Source of the DNA: an uncultured Alphaproteobacteria bacterium
Lineage (GTDB): Bacteria; Pseudomonadota; Alphaproteobacteria; HIMB59
Direction of reading: 5' to 3'
Length of the DNA: 64,000 nt
Assembly: GCA_902555695.1 (NCBI GenBank)
Contig: CACDTV010000003.1
Location: 1-64,000, forward strand
Shown: one piece after another, positions 44,782 through 54,268 of the stretch
Numbering within the stretch: the first letter of the stretch is position 1
Layout of the letters: the number at the start of each line of letters is the position of its first letter
Program-made: the position numbers and the translations under genes
Notes under the pieces: model-generated
What the model was told of the DNA's origin: nothing
Seen by the model: only the letters and a program-made list of their open reading frames with translations
The model's database searches: none

Positions 44782-45675
44782 TTAAGATTTAGGTAAAAGT
44801 TTCTGATCCGTAATTATTTTGATTTCTTCTTGGAGTTTTTTAATTGCCTTATTCTCTATTTGTCTGACTCTTTCCCTACTTATTGAATACCTCTGACTTA
44901 AGTCTTCAAGTGTTTTCGGTTCCTCATCTAGTCGTCTTGCAGTCAATATTTCTAATTCTCTAGGCTCAAGTTTTGTTACGGCTTGCTTATAAAGGGCTTT
45001 TCTTTTTTTTAATTCATCATTTTGTTCAACTTTAGAGACAGTATCAATTGTTTCGTCCTCTACTTGATCTATCCATTCTGAGTCATTTTCATCGTTTAAA
45101 GGTGTGTTCAATGAAAAATCTTGGTTAAAAACTCTTCCTTCCATTTGTTTTACTTCTTCTTCAGTTACTCCAAGATCGTCAGAGATAGATTTTATTTGAT
45201 CATTATTTAAATAACCTTCTTCATATTTTTTGAGTTGATTTCTGAGCCTTCGAAGATTAAAAAAAAGCTTTTTTTGGGCTGCTGTTGTTCCAATCTTTAC
45301 TAGAGACCAACTGTGTAATACGTATTCTTGAATAGAAGCTCTTATCCACCATATTGCATAGGTTGCCAATCTGAAACCTTTTTCAGGATCAAATTTTCTA
45401 ATAGCTTGGATAAGTCCTAAATTGCCTTCAGAGATTAAATCAAACAAAGGCAAGCCATATCCCTTGTAACCCATAGCTATTTTTGCAACTAATCTTAAAT
45501 GGCTTGTAACAAGCTTTTGAGCAGATTTGGTATCACCATTTTTTAGCCAATTTATTGCCAGCCTTTTCTCCTCATCATCTGATAAAATTGGAAACTGATT
45601 TATTTTTTTTAGGTAGGGATAAATGTCGTTTTCAGACGTAATAACAGGTAGTAAATTTTTATTTTCTATATTCAT
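44782..45675 (-). CDS. rpoH: RNA polymerase sigma-32 factor
   Basis: Heat-shock sigma factor, 297 aa. Region 2 reads LISEGNLGLIQAIRKFDPEKGFRLATYAIWWIRASIQEYVL, and the RpoH box is QKKLFFNLRRLRNQL. Region 4 is LSQRYSISRERVRQIENKAIKKLQ. It overlaps the upstream pseudouridine-synthase stop by 4 bases, so the two are co-translated, a usual alphaproteobacterial arrangement. Turnover by FtsH (encoded nearby) is expected from the family. Confidence 0.95.
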   Translation of the reverse strand: MNIENKNLLPVITSENDIYPYLKKINQFPILSDDEEKRLAINWLKNGDTKSAQKLVTSHLRLVAKIAMGYKGYGLPLFDLISEGNLGLIQAIRKFDPEKGFRLATYAIWWIRASIQEYVLHSWSLVKIGTTAAQKKLFFNLRRLRNQLKKYEEGYLNNDQIKSISDDLGVTEEEVKQMEGRVFNQDFSLNTPLNDENDSEWIDQVEDETIDTVSKVEQNDELKKRKALYKQAVTKLEPRELEILTARRLDEEPKTLEDLSQRYSISRERVRQIENKAIKKLQEEIKIITDQKLLPKS

Positions 45676-46421
45676 TGCAATTTTGTCTTTAAATTTCTCA
45701 TGTCATTAGGTAAATCACAAGTAATTTTAATGTGTTTTTCTGAAATTGGATGATCAAATTCAATTTTATATGAGTGTAATGCTTGTCGCGGAAATAATGA
45801 AACTAAATTTCTTAGATTATCAGCCATATTTCCCAAACGAAATTTTTGCTCTCTATTTAAGTTATAATCTCTGTCACCTATTATTGGAAGACCTAAACTC
45901 AAAAGATGCACTCTAATTTGATGAGTTCTTCCAGTTATAATTTCACAATCTAGTAGACTAATTGATCCGTGAAATGTTTGAATATTAGATACTTTTGTAA
46001 TTGCACTTTTTCCTAGGTCATCAGATACACCAAATTTAGTTCTTAGTATTTTATTTCTCGATATCTTTTTGTTGATTTCAATATTATTTTGATTTAGCAC
46101 ACCGTATGTAAAGGCAAAATAATTTTTCTTTATATTTCTATTTTTAAATATTTCTCTAATTTTATTTTTTGAAGATTGATTTTTTGTAATAATTATAACT
46201 CCACTTGTATCCTTATCTAAGCGATGAACAATACCCTCCTTAAAATTTTCATTATCATTTATTTCAAATTGACCTTTTAGACTTTCCTGTAAACTAGGAC
46301 TATTATCTAATTCATTTTTTTTATGTGTAAGAAGCCCAGAAGGTTTATTTAATATTGCTATATCACTATCCTCGTATAATATTTCTATTCTAAAATTTTT
46401 GTAATTATATGATTTATTCAT
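45672..46421 (-). CDS. RluA/RluD-family 23S rRNA pseudouridine synthase
   Basis: Isomerises uridine to pseudouridine in rRNA. The core is present: LYEDSDIAILNKPSGLLTHK, the catalytic-Asp motif EGIVHRLDKDTSGVIIITKN, and CEIITGRTHQIRVHLLSLGLPIIGD followed by PRQALHSYKIEFDHP. At 249 aa it lacks the N-terminal S4 domain usual in RluD. Its ATG is only 7 bases from the divergent membrane-protein gene. Confidence 0.9.
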   Translation of the reverse strand: MNKSYNYKNFRIEILYEDSDIAILNKPSGLLTHKKNELDNSPSLQESLKGQFEINDNENFKEGIVHRLDKDTSGVIIITKNQSSKNKIREIFKNRNIKKNYFAFTYGVLNQNNIEINKKISRNKILRTKFGVSDDLGKSAITKVSNIQTFHGSISLLDCEIITGRTHQIRVHLLSLGLPIIGDRDYNLNREQKFRLGNMADNLRNLVSLFPRQALHSYKIEFDHPISEKHIKITCDLPNDMRNLKTKLQ

Positions 46422-46428
46422 TAGGTAT

Positions 46429-46704
46429 ATGTTAAAAAAAAAACTTTTAATTAGTTTAGTTATAATACAAGGCTTATTAATAATTTCAGGAATAATAGCA
46501 ATTATTTTTGGTGTTTTCTATAAAATGAGTAACATCAATAATTCAACAAAAATAACAAATAAAAATATTAATTTGCATGATGTATATTTATTAAATGAAA
46601 ATCAATTTCAACAAAAAGTAGTTTTAGATAACAAAGTTATTTTTCAAATTATAGAAATCAAATCAAAAAAAGTATTGAAAGAAATAGTTATTGAAAAAAA
46701 TTAA
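46429..46704 (+). CDS. Small single-span membrane protein (DUF6476-like position)
   Basis: A 91-residue protein with one N-terminal membrane span (LLISLVIIQGLLIISGIIAIIFGVFY) and a short polar tail. Alphaproteobacteria commonly encode a small one-span protein (DUF6476) next to the rluA-like gene, and this fits by size and place; I cannot confirm homology. It overlaps murG by 14 bases, so it belongs to the cell-wall operon here. Confidence 0.65.
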   Translation: MLKKKLLISLVIIQGLLIISGIIAIIFGVFYKMSNINNSTKITNKNINLHDVYLLNENQFQQKVVLDNKVIFQIIEIKSKKVLKEIVIEKN

Positions 46705-47692
46705 ATTTATTGTGATTGCAGGTTCTTCAGGAGGTCATATCTTACCAGCTCTTAAATATATCAATCACTTAAGCTCGATAAAAAACCCAAATGAAATTCT
46801 TTTTATAACAAATGAAATTGGTAAAAATTATTTAAAAAAAATAAAAAGCGATAAAATAAATTTAATTATTTTAAACTCTAAAAATAAATTGACTTTTGTT
46901 TTAAATATCTTTTTTAAAATTTTTCTTATTTTTATACTTAATAGAAGAATAACTTTGATTGGTTTTGGTGGATTTATTACAACGCCTGTTTTAATAATTT
47001 CAAAATTATTTAATATTTTTCTTTTATCTTTTAATAAAATTTATATTCATGAGCAAAATATTATTTATGGATTGGCAAATAAAATAAATTATTTTATTGT
47101 CGAAAATTCATTTATTTCATTTCCTAAATTTAAAATGCGTAGTAAAGAAATATTTGTTGGTAATTGTTTCATAGATCAAAATAAATCAAGAGAAAAACTT
47201 AATAATAATTTTATTAATATTTTATTAATGGGTGGAAGCGCAGGTTCATTAGAGTTGAATAAAATTATGTTAGAAAAAATAAGAAATCTTAAAATAATAA
47301 CTTTAAAAAATACTATATTCTCTATTCAAATACCTGACTCTCATATTGATATTATAAAAAAAAAATATTCCAACTTATTAGATACTAATCTTTGTAAATT
47401 TTTTTCTTTTAACGATAATCTTAGTTTCAATAAATATGATATCATTCTTTCAAGGTCTGGTTCAGGTTCATTAAATGAAATTCTTTATTACACTGACAAT
47501 GTCTATTTTATCCCTCATTTAATATCAAGAGATCAACATCAAAAATTCAATTTAAACTATTTTCTCTCTCATGAGATAAGTTTAAAGAAATTTTTATTAC
47601 CAAATAAAAAAAAACCTACTAGTCAATTTTATTTTAATTCATTTATAAATCCTCATTCTATCGAAAAAATTATCTGTTATACCACAAGATGA
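46691..47692 (+). CDS. murG: UDP-GlcNAc:lipid II precursor transferase MurG
   Basis: Adds GlcNAc to lipid I at the inner membrane. The usual GGTGGH loop appears as AGSSGGHILPALKYI. Other segments are LIGFGGFITTPVLI, IYIHEQNIIYGLANKI, ILLMGGSAGSLELNK, and DIILSRSGSGSLNEILYY ... PHLISRDQHQKFN. At 333 aa it is slightly short. TTG start inside the preceding gene. murE/F, mraY, murD and ftsW, usually upstream, are elsewhere. Confidence 0.88.
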   Translation: MKKIKFIVIAGSSGGHILPALKYINHLSSIKNPNEILFITNEIGKNYLKKIKSDKINLIILNSKNKLTFVLNIFFKIFLIFILNRRITLIGFGGFITTPVLIISKLFNIFLLSFNKIYIHEQNIIYGLANKINYFIVENSFISFPKFKMRSKEIFVGNCFIDQNKSREKLNNNFINILLMGGSAGSLELNKIMLEKIRNLKIITLKNTIFSIQIPDSHIDIIKKKYSNLLDTNLCKFFSFNDNLSFNKYDIILSRSGSGSLNEILYYTDNVYFIPHLISRDQHQKFNLNYFLSHEISLKKFLLPNKKKPTSQFYFNSFINPHSIEKIICYTTR

Positions 47693-49068
47693 AATTCTCA
47701 GAATTAATATCAAGAAAAGTACATATTATAGGAATTAATGGTATAGGTATGAGCGCATTAGCCATCTATTTAAAAAAAAATAATATTAACGTTACAGGTA
47801 GTGATATTACATACAATGCAAATACGTTGAATTTAGAAAAAAATAAAATACCAGTTCATATTGGACACAAAATATCTAATATAAAAGATAGGGACATAAT
47901 ATTTTACTCCTCAGCAATTAAAAATAATCCGGAAATAAAAGAAGCAAAAAAAAATAAAATACCCTGTTACAATAGATCCAAACTTTTACAGCTTATATGT
48001 AAAGATAAATTTACTATTGTTGTTTCTGGCTCACATGGAAAAACATCAACTACATCTGTTTTGGGACATTTATTAGTTCTTGCAGGTCTGAATCCAACAA
48101 TCATTTCTGGTGGTATTATGGAGAATTTTGGACAAAATATATATCTTACTGATTCTAATTACGTAGTTGTAGAGGCTGATGAAAGTGATGGGACTGTATT
48201 TAAGTTATCTCCAAAGTATTTACTATTCTTAAATGTTGATAGAGAACACATTGATTTTTATAAATCTTTCACAAAATTTAAATACAAATTAAAAAAATAT
48301 ATTCTTAATCAGGCAGAAAAAAATGTTAATATTTTTATTAATCATGAGGATCAATTTCTTTCTTCATTAAAAAAATATACTAAGAAAATAAAAACATTTG
48401 GTTCAACTAAAAAAGCAAACTACAGTTATAGATTAATTAAATTAACTGAAAAAATATCATCATTCGATGTTTTTAAAGGGAATAAAATATTATCAAAAAG
48501 CTTATCTACAAATTTACTTGGCGAGCATAATGTACAAAATTTAACAGCAGTAATATCAATTATAGATGATTTAGGGTACAAAATAAAAAAATCTCATTTA
48601 TTTAATTTTAAAGGAACAAAAAGAAGGATGAATATCCTTGGTAAATTAAAAAAAGCTACATTTATAGACGATTATGCTCATCACCCTACTGAAATAGAAA
48701 AATTAATCGAAGTATCTTCATTGTATAAAAACAAACATGTAATTTTAATTATTGAACCTCATAGATACTCTCGATTAAATGATTTATATAAAGAATATTT
48801 GAGAGTGTTAACTAATATTAATAATTTAATTATATTAAAGACATATGGGGCTGGAGAAAATTACAAGAAAGGTATGAAAAATTCAAAAAACTTAGTAAAT
48901 GATTTGAATGTTTTAAATAATCAAAAGACTAAATATATTGGTAGTTATATTGACTTATTTAATTTATTAGATCAATCCCTATTGAATAAAAAGGCTAGCA
49001 TAATCATTTCTGCTGGAGCAGGAGATATTTCAAATCAAATCCGTTTTTTTTATGACTCTAGAAAATAA
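47689..49068 (+). CDS. murC: UDP-N-acetylmuramate--L-alanine ligase
   Basis: First Mur ligase of peptidoglycan peptide synthesis. N-terminal HIIGINGIGMSALAIYL, ATP loop VVSGSHGKTSTTSVLGHLL, EADESDGT, LNVDREHIDFY and C-terminal FIDDYAHHPTEIEKLI with IIEPHRYSRL are standard. 459 aa. Overlaps murG by 4 and murB by 17 bases. Confidence 0.95.
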   Translation: MKFSELISRKVHIIGINGIGMSALAIYLKKNNINVTGSDITYNANTLNLEKNKIPVHIGHKISNIKDRDIIFYSSAIKNNPEIKEAKKNKIPCYNRSKLLQLICKDKFTIVVSGSHGKTSTTSVLGHLLVLAGLNPTIISGGIMENFGQNIYLTDSNYVVVEADESDGTVFKLSPKYLLFLNVDREHIDFYKSFTKFKYKLKKYILNQAEKNVNIFINHEDQFLSSLKKYTKKIKTFGSTKKANYSYRLIKLTEKISSFDVFKGNKILSKSLSTNLLGEHNVQNLTAVISIIDDLGYKIKKSHLFNFKGTKRRMNILGKLKKATFIDDYAHHPTEIEKLIEVSSLYKNKHVILIIEPHRYSRLNDLYKEYLRVLTNINNLIILKTYGAGENYKKGMKNSKNLVNDLNVLNNQKTKYIGSYIDLFNLLDQSLLNKKASIIISAGAGDISNQIRFFYDSRK

Positions 49069-49927
49069 AAATTTTTTTTCAAACTATCCATCAGCTAAAT
49101 ACTCTTGGCTCAAATCTGGTGGTAAAATTAGCCATCTCTATAAAATTTACAACCTATTTGATTTAAAAAAACTATTTAGTGATAATCATATCAAAGAAAA
49201 ATCATTATTAGTTATTGGAAATCTTTCAAACACATTAATAAAAGATAAGGGGTTTAGAGGCACAGGAATTAAGCTCTCGGGAGATTTTAGTAATGTTCAA
49301 ATAAATAATGATCACATGTTAGTTGGCGCAGCAGTTTTAGATAATTATTTTTCAAAACTATGTTATAAAAAAGGCATCTCAGGCTATGAGTTCTTGTATA
49401 CAATTCCTGGTTCTATTGGTGGTAATATATTTATGAATGCTGGTTGTTATAATCAAGAAATAAAAGATAAATTAATAAGTGTAATTTATTACGACGTCAA
49501 TGAAAACAATGTTTATGAAAAAAAAATCAACGAACTACAATTTCATTATAGAAAAGGTTTTCAAAAAAGTAATACAATAATTCTATATGGAAAATTTAAA
49601 ATTACTTCTGGTGACCAGAAAAATATTAAAAAATTAATGCAAGAATATGAGGCAATTAGAAATCAGACTCAACCAAAAAAAGCAAATTGTTGTGGTAGTA
49701 TTTTTAAGAATCCTATTAATAAAAGTGCATGGAAATTAATAAAATCCTCTATAGATGAGAGCTTTTATGAAGGTCCAATAAAATTATCTAAATTACACTC
49801 TAATTTTTTTGAAAATGACCCTAACATAAGCGCAAATAGTATTGATTTATTTATATCCAAAATTCAAGATAGAGTGAAAGAAAAACATCAAATTCTTCTT
49901 GAAAGAGAATTAAGAATTGTAGATTGA
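49052..49927 (+). CDS. murB: UDP-N-acetylenolpyruvoylglucosamine reductase
   Basis: FAD enzyme making UDP-MurNAc. The FAD-domain signature YTIPGSIGGNIFMNAGCYNQEIKD and the catalytic-serine segment ANCCGSIFKNPINKSAWKLI are visible. 291 aa, compact type I form. TTATGA-style packing: its first codons overlap the end of murC by 17 bases, and its last overlap ddl by 4. Confidence 0.93.
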   Translation: MTLENKNFFSNYPSAKYSWLKSGGKISHLYKIYNLFDLKKLFSDNHIKEKSLLVIGNLSNTLIKDKGFRGTGIKLSGDFSNVQINNDHMLVGAAVLDNYFSKLCYKKGISGYEFLYTIPGSIGGNIFMNAGCYNQEIKDKLISVIYYDVNENNVYEKKINELQFHYRKGFQKSNTIILYGKFKITSGDQKNIKKLMQEYEAIRNQTQPKKANCCGSIFKNPINKSAWKLIKSSIDESFYEGPIKLSKLHSNFFENDPNISANSIDLFISKIQDRVKEKHQILLERELRIVD

Positions 49928-50817
49928 TATACAAAAAAATTAAATTTATTAAAATTCTTGTTGTGGCGGGTGGATGGTCAGATGAAAGAGAGATATCTCT
50001 AATGACTGGCAGAAATGTATTTTCTTGTCTAAAAAAAAATAAATTTAATGTGATCTTTCTAGATCTTAAAAAAAATAATATTGGACAAATCTTAAAATCT
50101 AAACCTGATATTATATTTAATGCTCTTCATGGTGAATTTGGTGAGGATGGTGGATTGAATTCATTCGCTCATAAAAATAATATAAATATTACTCATTCTG
50201 GCGCTATTTCATCAGCTTTATGTTTTAATAAACGTTTGTTAAAAAAATTTTTAAAGAAAGAGCTAAACATTTTATCTCCAAAAGAGATTATACATAAAAA
50301 TAAAATTAAATTTCCTGTCATATCTAAGCCTAATTGGGGAGGGTCATCAAAAGGTATAGAATTTATTTATAACAATAAAAATTTTATGAAAAAGATCAAT
50401 AATCATCAAAATTTAATTGAAGAAGTAATTTTTGGTAAAGAATTAACTGTAACGGTAATGGAAAATAATAATAGAATTGAGGCTCTTGGTGTTACAGAAA
50501 TTAAGTTTGACAATGTACATTATGACTATATTGCCAAATACACAAAAAATAAAAGTTTACACTTTTTACCAGCACGAATATCAAAGTTGCATTATAATTT
50601 TCTCATAAAAATATCAAAAAAAATATTTAATGTTTGTGGCTGTAAAGGGATTGCAAGGCTTGACTTTATAATGAGTAATAAAAATGAAAATATATATTTT
50701 TTAGAAATAAATACTCATCCGGGATTAACAAAAATATCATTAGCACCTGAACAGGCTAAATACCAAAGGATTTCATATTTATATCTACTTAAACAAATTA
50801 TTTGCTCATCTTTATGA
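49924..50817 (+). CDS. ddl: D-alanine--D-alanine ligase
   Basis: ATP-grasp ligase forming D-Ala-D-Ala. Motifs: VVAGGWSDEREISLMTGRNV, LHGEFGEDGGLNSFAHKNNINITHSG, ATP-binding FPVISKPNWGGSSKGIEFI and the metal site ARLDFIMSNKNENIYFLEINTHPGLTKISLAPEQA. 297 aa. TTG start overlapping murB by 4 bases. Confidence 0.94.
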   Translation: MIYKKIKFIKILVVAGGWSDEREISLMTGRNVFSCLKKNKFNVIFLDLKKNNIGQILKSKPDIIFNALHGEFGEDGGLNSFAHKNNINITHSGAISSALCFNKRLLKKFLKKELNILSPKEIIHKNKIKFPVISKPNWGGSSKGIEFIYNNKNFMKKINNHQNLIEEVIFGKELTVTVMENNNRIEALGVTEIKFDNVHYDYIAKYTKNKSLHFLPARISKLHYNFLIKISKKIFNVCGCKGIARLDFIMSNKNENIYFLEINTHPGLTKISLAPEQAKYQRISYLYLLKQIICSSL

Positions 50818-51461
50818 ACTTTAGGTACAAGGAAATTTCTATATATTTATTTTCAATCTCAGCACTTTTAATCTTCGTTTATTTTTCTATTAATTATTTG
50901 GCAAAGAAACCTTTAGAAATTATAAACTTTATTGACTCTGACATTCATGAGGATTTTGAAATAAAAATAACTAATAATTTAAATGATATAAATAATTACC
51001 TTAAAGAGTATTTATTTATAGAAAGTCATCTGTTAAAACGTAAAAATAAAGAAATTGATATCCAAATAAATCTTAAGAAACCTTTTGCACTTAATAATTT
51101 AACAAAAGAAGTAATATTTTATGATAATACTACAGCACCACTTTATTACTTTAAATCAAAGTATCTAGAATCTATTAATCTAATCGACATATCTAATGAG
51201 AGTATTTATATAAACAATTATCTCCAAAGCACTTATCAAACCTTATCTTCCATCTTTGAAATTGATCAAATAGAATACATAGAAAATAGGAGATATAATT
51301 TAGTTTTAAGTAATGGTAAAATAATTATGCTTCCAAAAGTGATTGATTCCGAATTGTTATATTTCGTTAAAAATAATATTAATTTAATTAATAAAAATAC
51401 AAACTATGAGTTATATCTGGATTTAAGAAATTTCCATAAAAAAACTATTAGATTAAAGTAA
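50814..51461 (+). CDS. ftsQ: Cell-division protein FtsQ
   Basis: Bitopic divisome protein. One membrane span (ISIYLFSISALLIFVYFSINYL), then a POTRA-like region (SDIHEDFEIKITNNLNDINNYLKEYLFIE) and a beta domain (DIQINLKKPFALNNL). Sequence is divergent; identity rests on topology and position between ddl and ftsA. I start at ATG 50814, overlapping the ddl stop as ATGA, rather than the upstream TTG. 215 aa, short for the family. Confidence 0.82.
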   Translation: MNFRYKEISIYLFSISALLIFVYFSINYLAKKPLEIINFIDSDIHEDFEIKITNNLNDINNYLKEYLFIESHLLKRKNKEIDIQINLKKPFALNNLTKEVIFYDNTTAPLYYFKSKYLESINLIDISNESIYINNYLQSTYQTLSSIFEIDQIEYIENRRYNLVLSNGKIIMLPKVIDSELLYFVKNNINLINKNTNYELYLDLRNFHKKTIRLK

Positions 51462-52652
51462 TTGGATAATTTCAACACAATAATTGAGATTGGATCTTTT
51501 TCTATTAAGACAATTATTTATTCAGAATATAATGGAGATCATCAAATAATAGGAACTGGCAAGTCTATTACACAAGGTTATAATGGTAATGATATAGAAA
51601 ATATCGATGATTTTATTGATTGTATAAAAAATTCTATTGTTCAAGCAGAAAAACAAGCAAATTATATTATAAAAAAGGCTTACTTATTAATTACTAATAA
51701 AAGTGTTGTCATAAAAAAAATTAAGAAAGATTTAATGCTAAAAGGTAATATAATTGAAAAAAATGATATAAGAAAAATATCAAAGATTAATATATCTAAA
51801 GATAAAAAATTCTATCAAAATATTTATACTTCACATTTTTTAATTGATGAAAATTTAGTCACTGATAATCCAATTGGATTAAATTCACAAAAATTATCCA
51901 TAATTTCTTTAATTTCAATGATTGAAGAAAAGCAAATAATGTTATTAAATAATATTTTTCAAAAACTTCAAATCAAAATAATTAATTACTTAGACTCAAC
52001 GACATCTTATTTTTTTTATTTGAAAAATAAAAAAATAAGTAAGTCTAATATAATTTTAATCGATTTTGGATTTAATCATACAAATGTAATTTTGATTAAA
52101 AATAAACAATTGTCTTTCATAAAAAAAATTCCTTATGGATGTAAACTTATATCTGATGATCTTGTAAAGATGTTGAATGTAAGCTTTGACTTTGCTGAAA
52201 AATTAAAAATTTCAACAATTGATTTACTTGATACAAGAAATACTTCAATTGAAATACCAGTCTGGGAAGAGTTTGGTAATAATGTTAAAAATAAAATTGA
52301 GCATAATTATATTAAGAAAATTGTGTTATCGCGTCTAGATGAAATATTCAAATTAGTCATGGAAACTTTACCAAAGGATAGAAACTACTACACTTATTTA
52401 TTTACAGGTGGCGGATCAAAAATTAAAAATTTTGATAATTATTTTCGATCAAGATATGGTCATGATATTAAGTTTTTAGAGCCTCCAAAATCTTGTGGCA
52501 TTCCAAAAGTTTTAAATGATGCTTGTATTATGTCACTTTACTCAAGTTTTTGTCTACTAACTGACAAAAGTTCAGAAAATATTGATGTTATTAAAAAAAT
52601 AGATTCTTTTTCAAATAAAATATGGTACAAAAGATTCGTAGACCTACTATAG
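51462..52652 (+). CDS. ftsA: Cell-division protein FtsA
   Basis: Actin-like ATPase tethering FtsZ to the membrane. N-terminal phosphate loop TIIEIGSFSIKTIIY, IILIDFGFNHTNVILIKN (phosphate 2), adenosine motif YLFTGGGSKIKNFDNYF. The C-terminal end SNKIWYKRFVDLL is an amphipathic membrane-targeting helix candidate. Starts with TTG directly after the ftsQ stop. Divergent but of normal size (396 aa) and correctly placed. Confidence 0.9.
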   Translation: MDNFNTIIEIGSFSIKTIIYSEYNGDHQIIGTGKSITQGYNGNDIENIDDFIDCIKNSIVQAEKQANYIIKKAYLLITNKSVVIKKIKKDLMLKGNIIEKNDIRKISKINISKDKKFYQNIYTSHFLIDENLVTDNPIGLNSQKLSIISLISMIEEKQIMLLNNIFQKLQIKIINYLDSTTSYFFYLKNKKISKSNIILIDFGFNHTNVILIKNKQLSFIKKIPYGCKLISDDLVKMLNVSFDFAEKLKISTIDLLDTRNTSIEIPVWEEFGNNVKNKIEHNYIKKIVLSRLDEIFKLVMETLPKDRNYYTYLFTGGGSKIKNFDNYFRSRYGHDIKFLEPPKSCGIPKVLNDACIMSLYSSFCLLTDKSSENIDVIKKIDSFSNKIWYKRFVDLL

Positions 52653-52672
52653 GTTGATTTGCGGGGAAAAAA

Positions 52673-54199
52673 ATGACACTAGATATAGAACCAGTAGTTG
52701 ATCAAAAAAACTTAAAACCATCTTTAACAGTTATGGGTATAGGCGGGGCAGGATGTAATGCCGTGAATAATATGATCCAATCAAATCTTAATAATGTTGA
52801 ATTTATTGTGGCTAATACGGATGCACAAGCAATTGAAAATTCTCTATGTTATAATCGTATCCAATTGGGTTTGGAAAAAACCAAAGGTTTAGGAGCAGGG
52901 GCAGATCCACTTATTGGAAAAGATGCAGCTGAGGAGAGCATTGATTTAATTTCAGAAGAATTAAGAAATACCAACATGTTATTTCTAACAGCTGGTCTAG
53001 GTGGTGGCACAGGAACAGGCGCGCTACCAGTCATTGCAAGTATTGCCAAAAAATTAGGCATCGTAACTGTTGCAATAGTCTCTACACCTTTTAACTTTGA
53101 AGGTACTAAAAGGATGAATTTAGCATTACAAGGTCTTGAGGATGTAAAGAAAAACGTAGATACTCTTTTAATAATTCCAAACCAAAATTTATTTAAAGTA
53201 TCTAACGAACAAACTTCTTTTGCTGAGGCCTTTCAAAAAGCTGACAATGTTCTCTTTGATGGTGTAAAAGGTTTAACTGATTTAATAACACAACCTGGTC
53301 TTATAAATTTAGATTTTGCAGATGTCAGAACAGTTATAAAAGAAATGGGTTTTGCAATGATGGGCACGGCTGTTGCTGAGGGTGATAATAAGGCAGTTGA
53401 GGCATCTAATTTAGCTCTAACTAATCCTTTGATTGAAAATATTGATATGAATACAGCTAAAGGAGTTATAGTTAATATTTCTGGAGGTAGCGACATGACT
53501 TTATTAGAAGTAGATCATGCTGCTAATATTATAAGACAGAGCGTTAATCCAGAGGCGAATATAATTTTTGGTTCTCTGATTGATGAGACCCTTCAAGGAA
53601 AATTGAAAATAAGTATTTTTGCAACTGGCTTAGAGGCATCAGGAAAAAAAATTCTCTACTACCCAGAAACTGAAAATAATTCAGGATTTAGTTCTATACA
53701 AAATAAAATTGACGGAACTTTTTCTTATGAGGGGTCAGATAATAAACATCTTGAAGATATTTCAAGTGTAGTTGAAAAAAAACAATTTGTTTCAGAAACA
53801 GAGGAATTCAATTTAACTCATTCCCCGGATAACACTCCAGTGGATAAAGATGAATTAATTGAAAAAAACACTGAAAATTCAATAAATGTAGAAAATCTTG
53901 AAGAAAAAAAGAAAAAAGGTTTTTTTAGTATGCTTTCCAATCTGATGACTTCTGATAAAAAAAATACAGAAGAAAGTGTTGAAATTCCTGAAAAAAAGCA
54001 AAAAACGAAAAAAACAAAAACAGATCCAAATCTTTTTTTATTTAGTGATGTTGTTCAAGAGGATATCGAAAAAACTAAACAAATCAAAGATATTGATGAA
54101 ATATCAGAAATTTCAGATATTTCAGAATTCAGTGATGAAAATGAGACAATTGAAGATATAGATACCCCTTCATATCTTCGTAAAGGCTCCAATCAATAA
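52673..54199 (+). CDS. ftsZ: Cell-division GTPase FtsZ
   Basis: Tubulin-like ring protein. GTP-site motifs: TVMGIGGAGCNAVNNMI, VANTDAQAI, the tubulin signature LGGGTGTGALPVIA, and FNFEGTKRM. After the globular part comes an acidic low-complexity linker of roughly 150 residues, then a conserved tail DIDTPSYLRKGSNQ that binds FtsA and other partners. At 508 aa it matches the long-linker alphaproteobacterial form. ATG start with GCGGGGA-type purine tract upstream. Confidence 0.97.
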   Translation: MTLDIEPVVDQKNLKPSLTVMGIGGAGCNAVNNMIQSNLNNVEFIVANTDAQAIENSLCYNRIQLGLEKTKGLGAGADPLIGKDAAEESIDLISEELRNTNMLFLTAGLGGGTGTGALPVIASIAKKLGIVTVAIVSTPFNFEGTKRMNLALQGLEDVKKNVDTLLIIPNQNLFKVSNEQTSFAEAFQKADNVLFDGVKGLTDLITQPGLINLDFADVRTVIKEMGFAMMGTAVAEGDNKAVEASNLALTNPLIENIDMNTAKGVIVNISGGSDMTLLEVDHAANIIRQSVNPEANIIFGSLIDETLQGKLKISIFATGLEASGKKILYYPETENNSGFSSIQNKIDGTFSYEGSDNKHLEDISSVVEKKQFVSETEEFNLTHSPDNTPVDKDELIEKNTENSINVENLEEKKKKGFFSMLSNLMTSDKKNTEESVEIPEKKQKTKKTKTDPNLFLFSDVVQEDIEKTKQIKDIDEISEISDISEFSDENETIEDIDTPSYLRKGSNQ

Positions 54200-54201
54200 G
54201 T

Positions 54202-54225
54202 TTTGTAAATACAAAGCTTTACAAA
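54202..54225. other. Perfect 8-bp inverted repeat in ftsZ-lpxC spacer
   Basis: TTTGTAAA-TACAAAGC-TTTACAAA lies just after the ftsZ stop, and a weaker AATAC/GTATT pair follows at 54234-54250. It has no T-run. It could be an operator for lpxC, an mRNA-processing hairpin, or a weak terminator. Confidence 0.4.
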
Positions 54226-54268
54226 TATAAAGTAATACTTTTTTGGTATTTTCATAATATCTTTTTAT

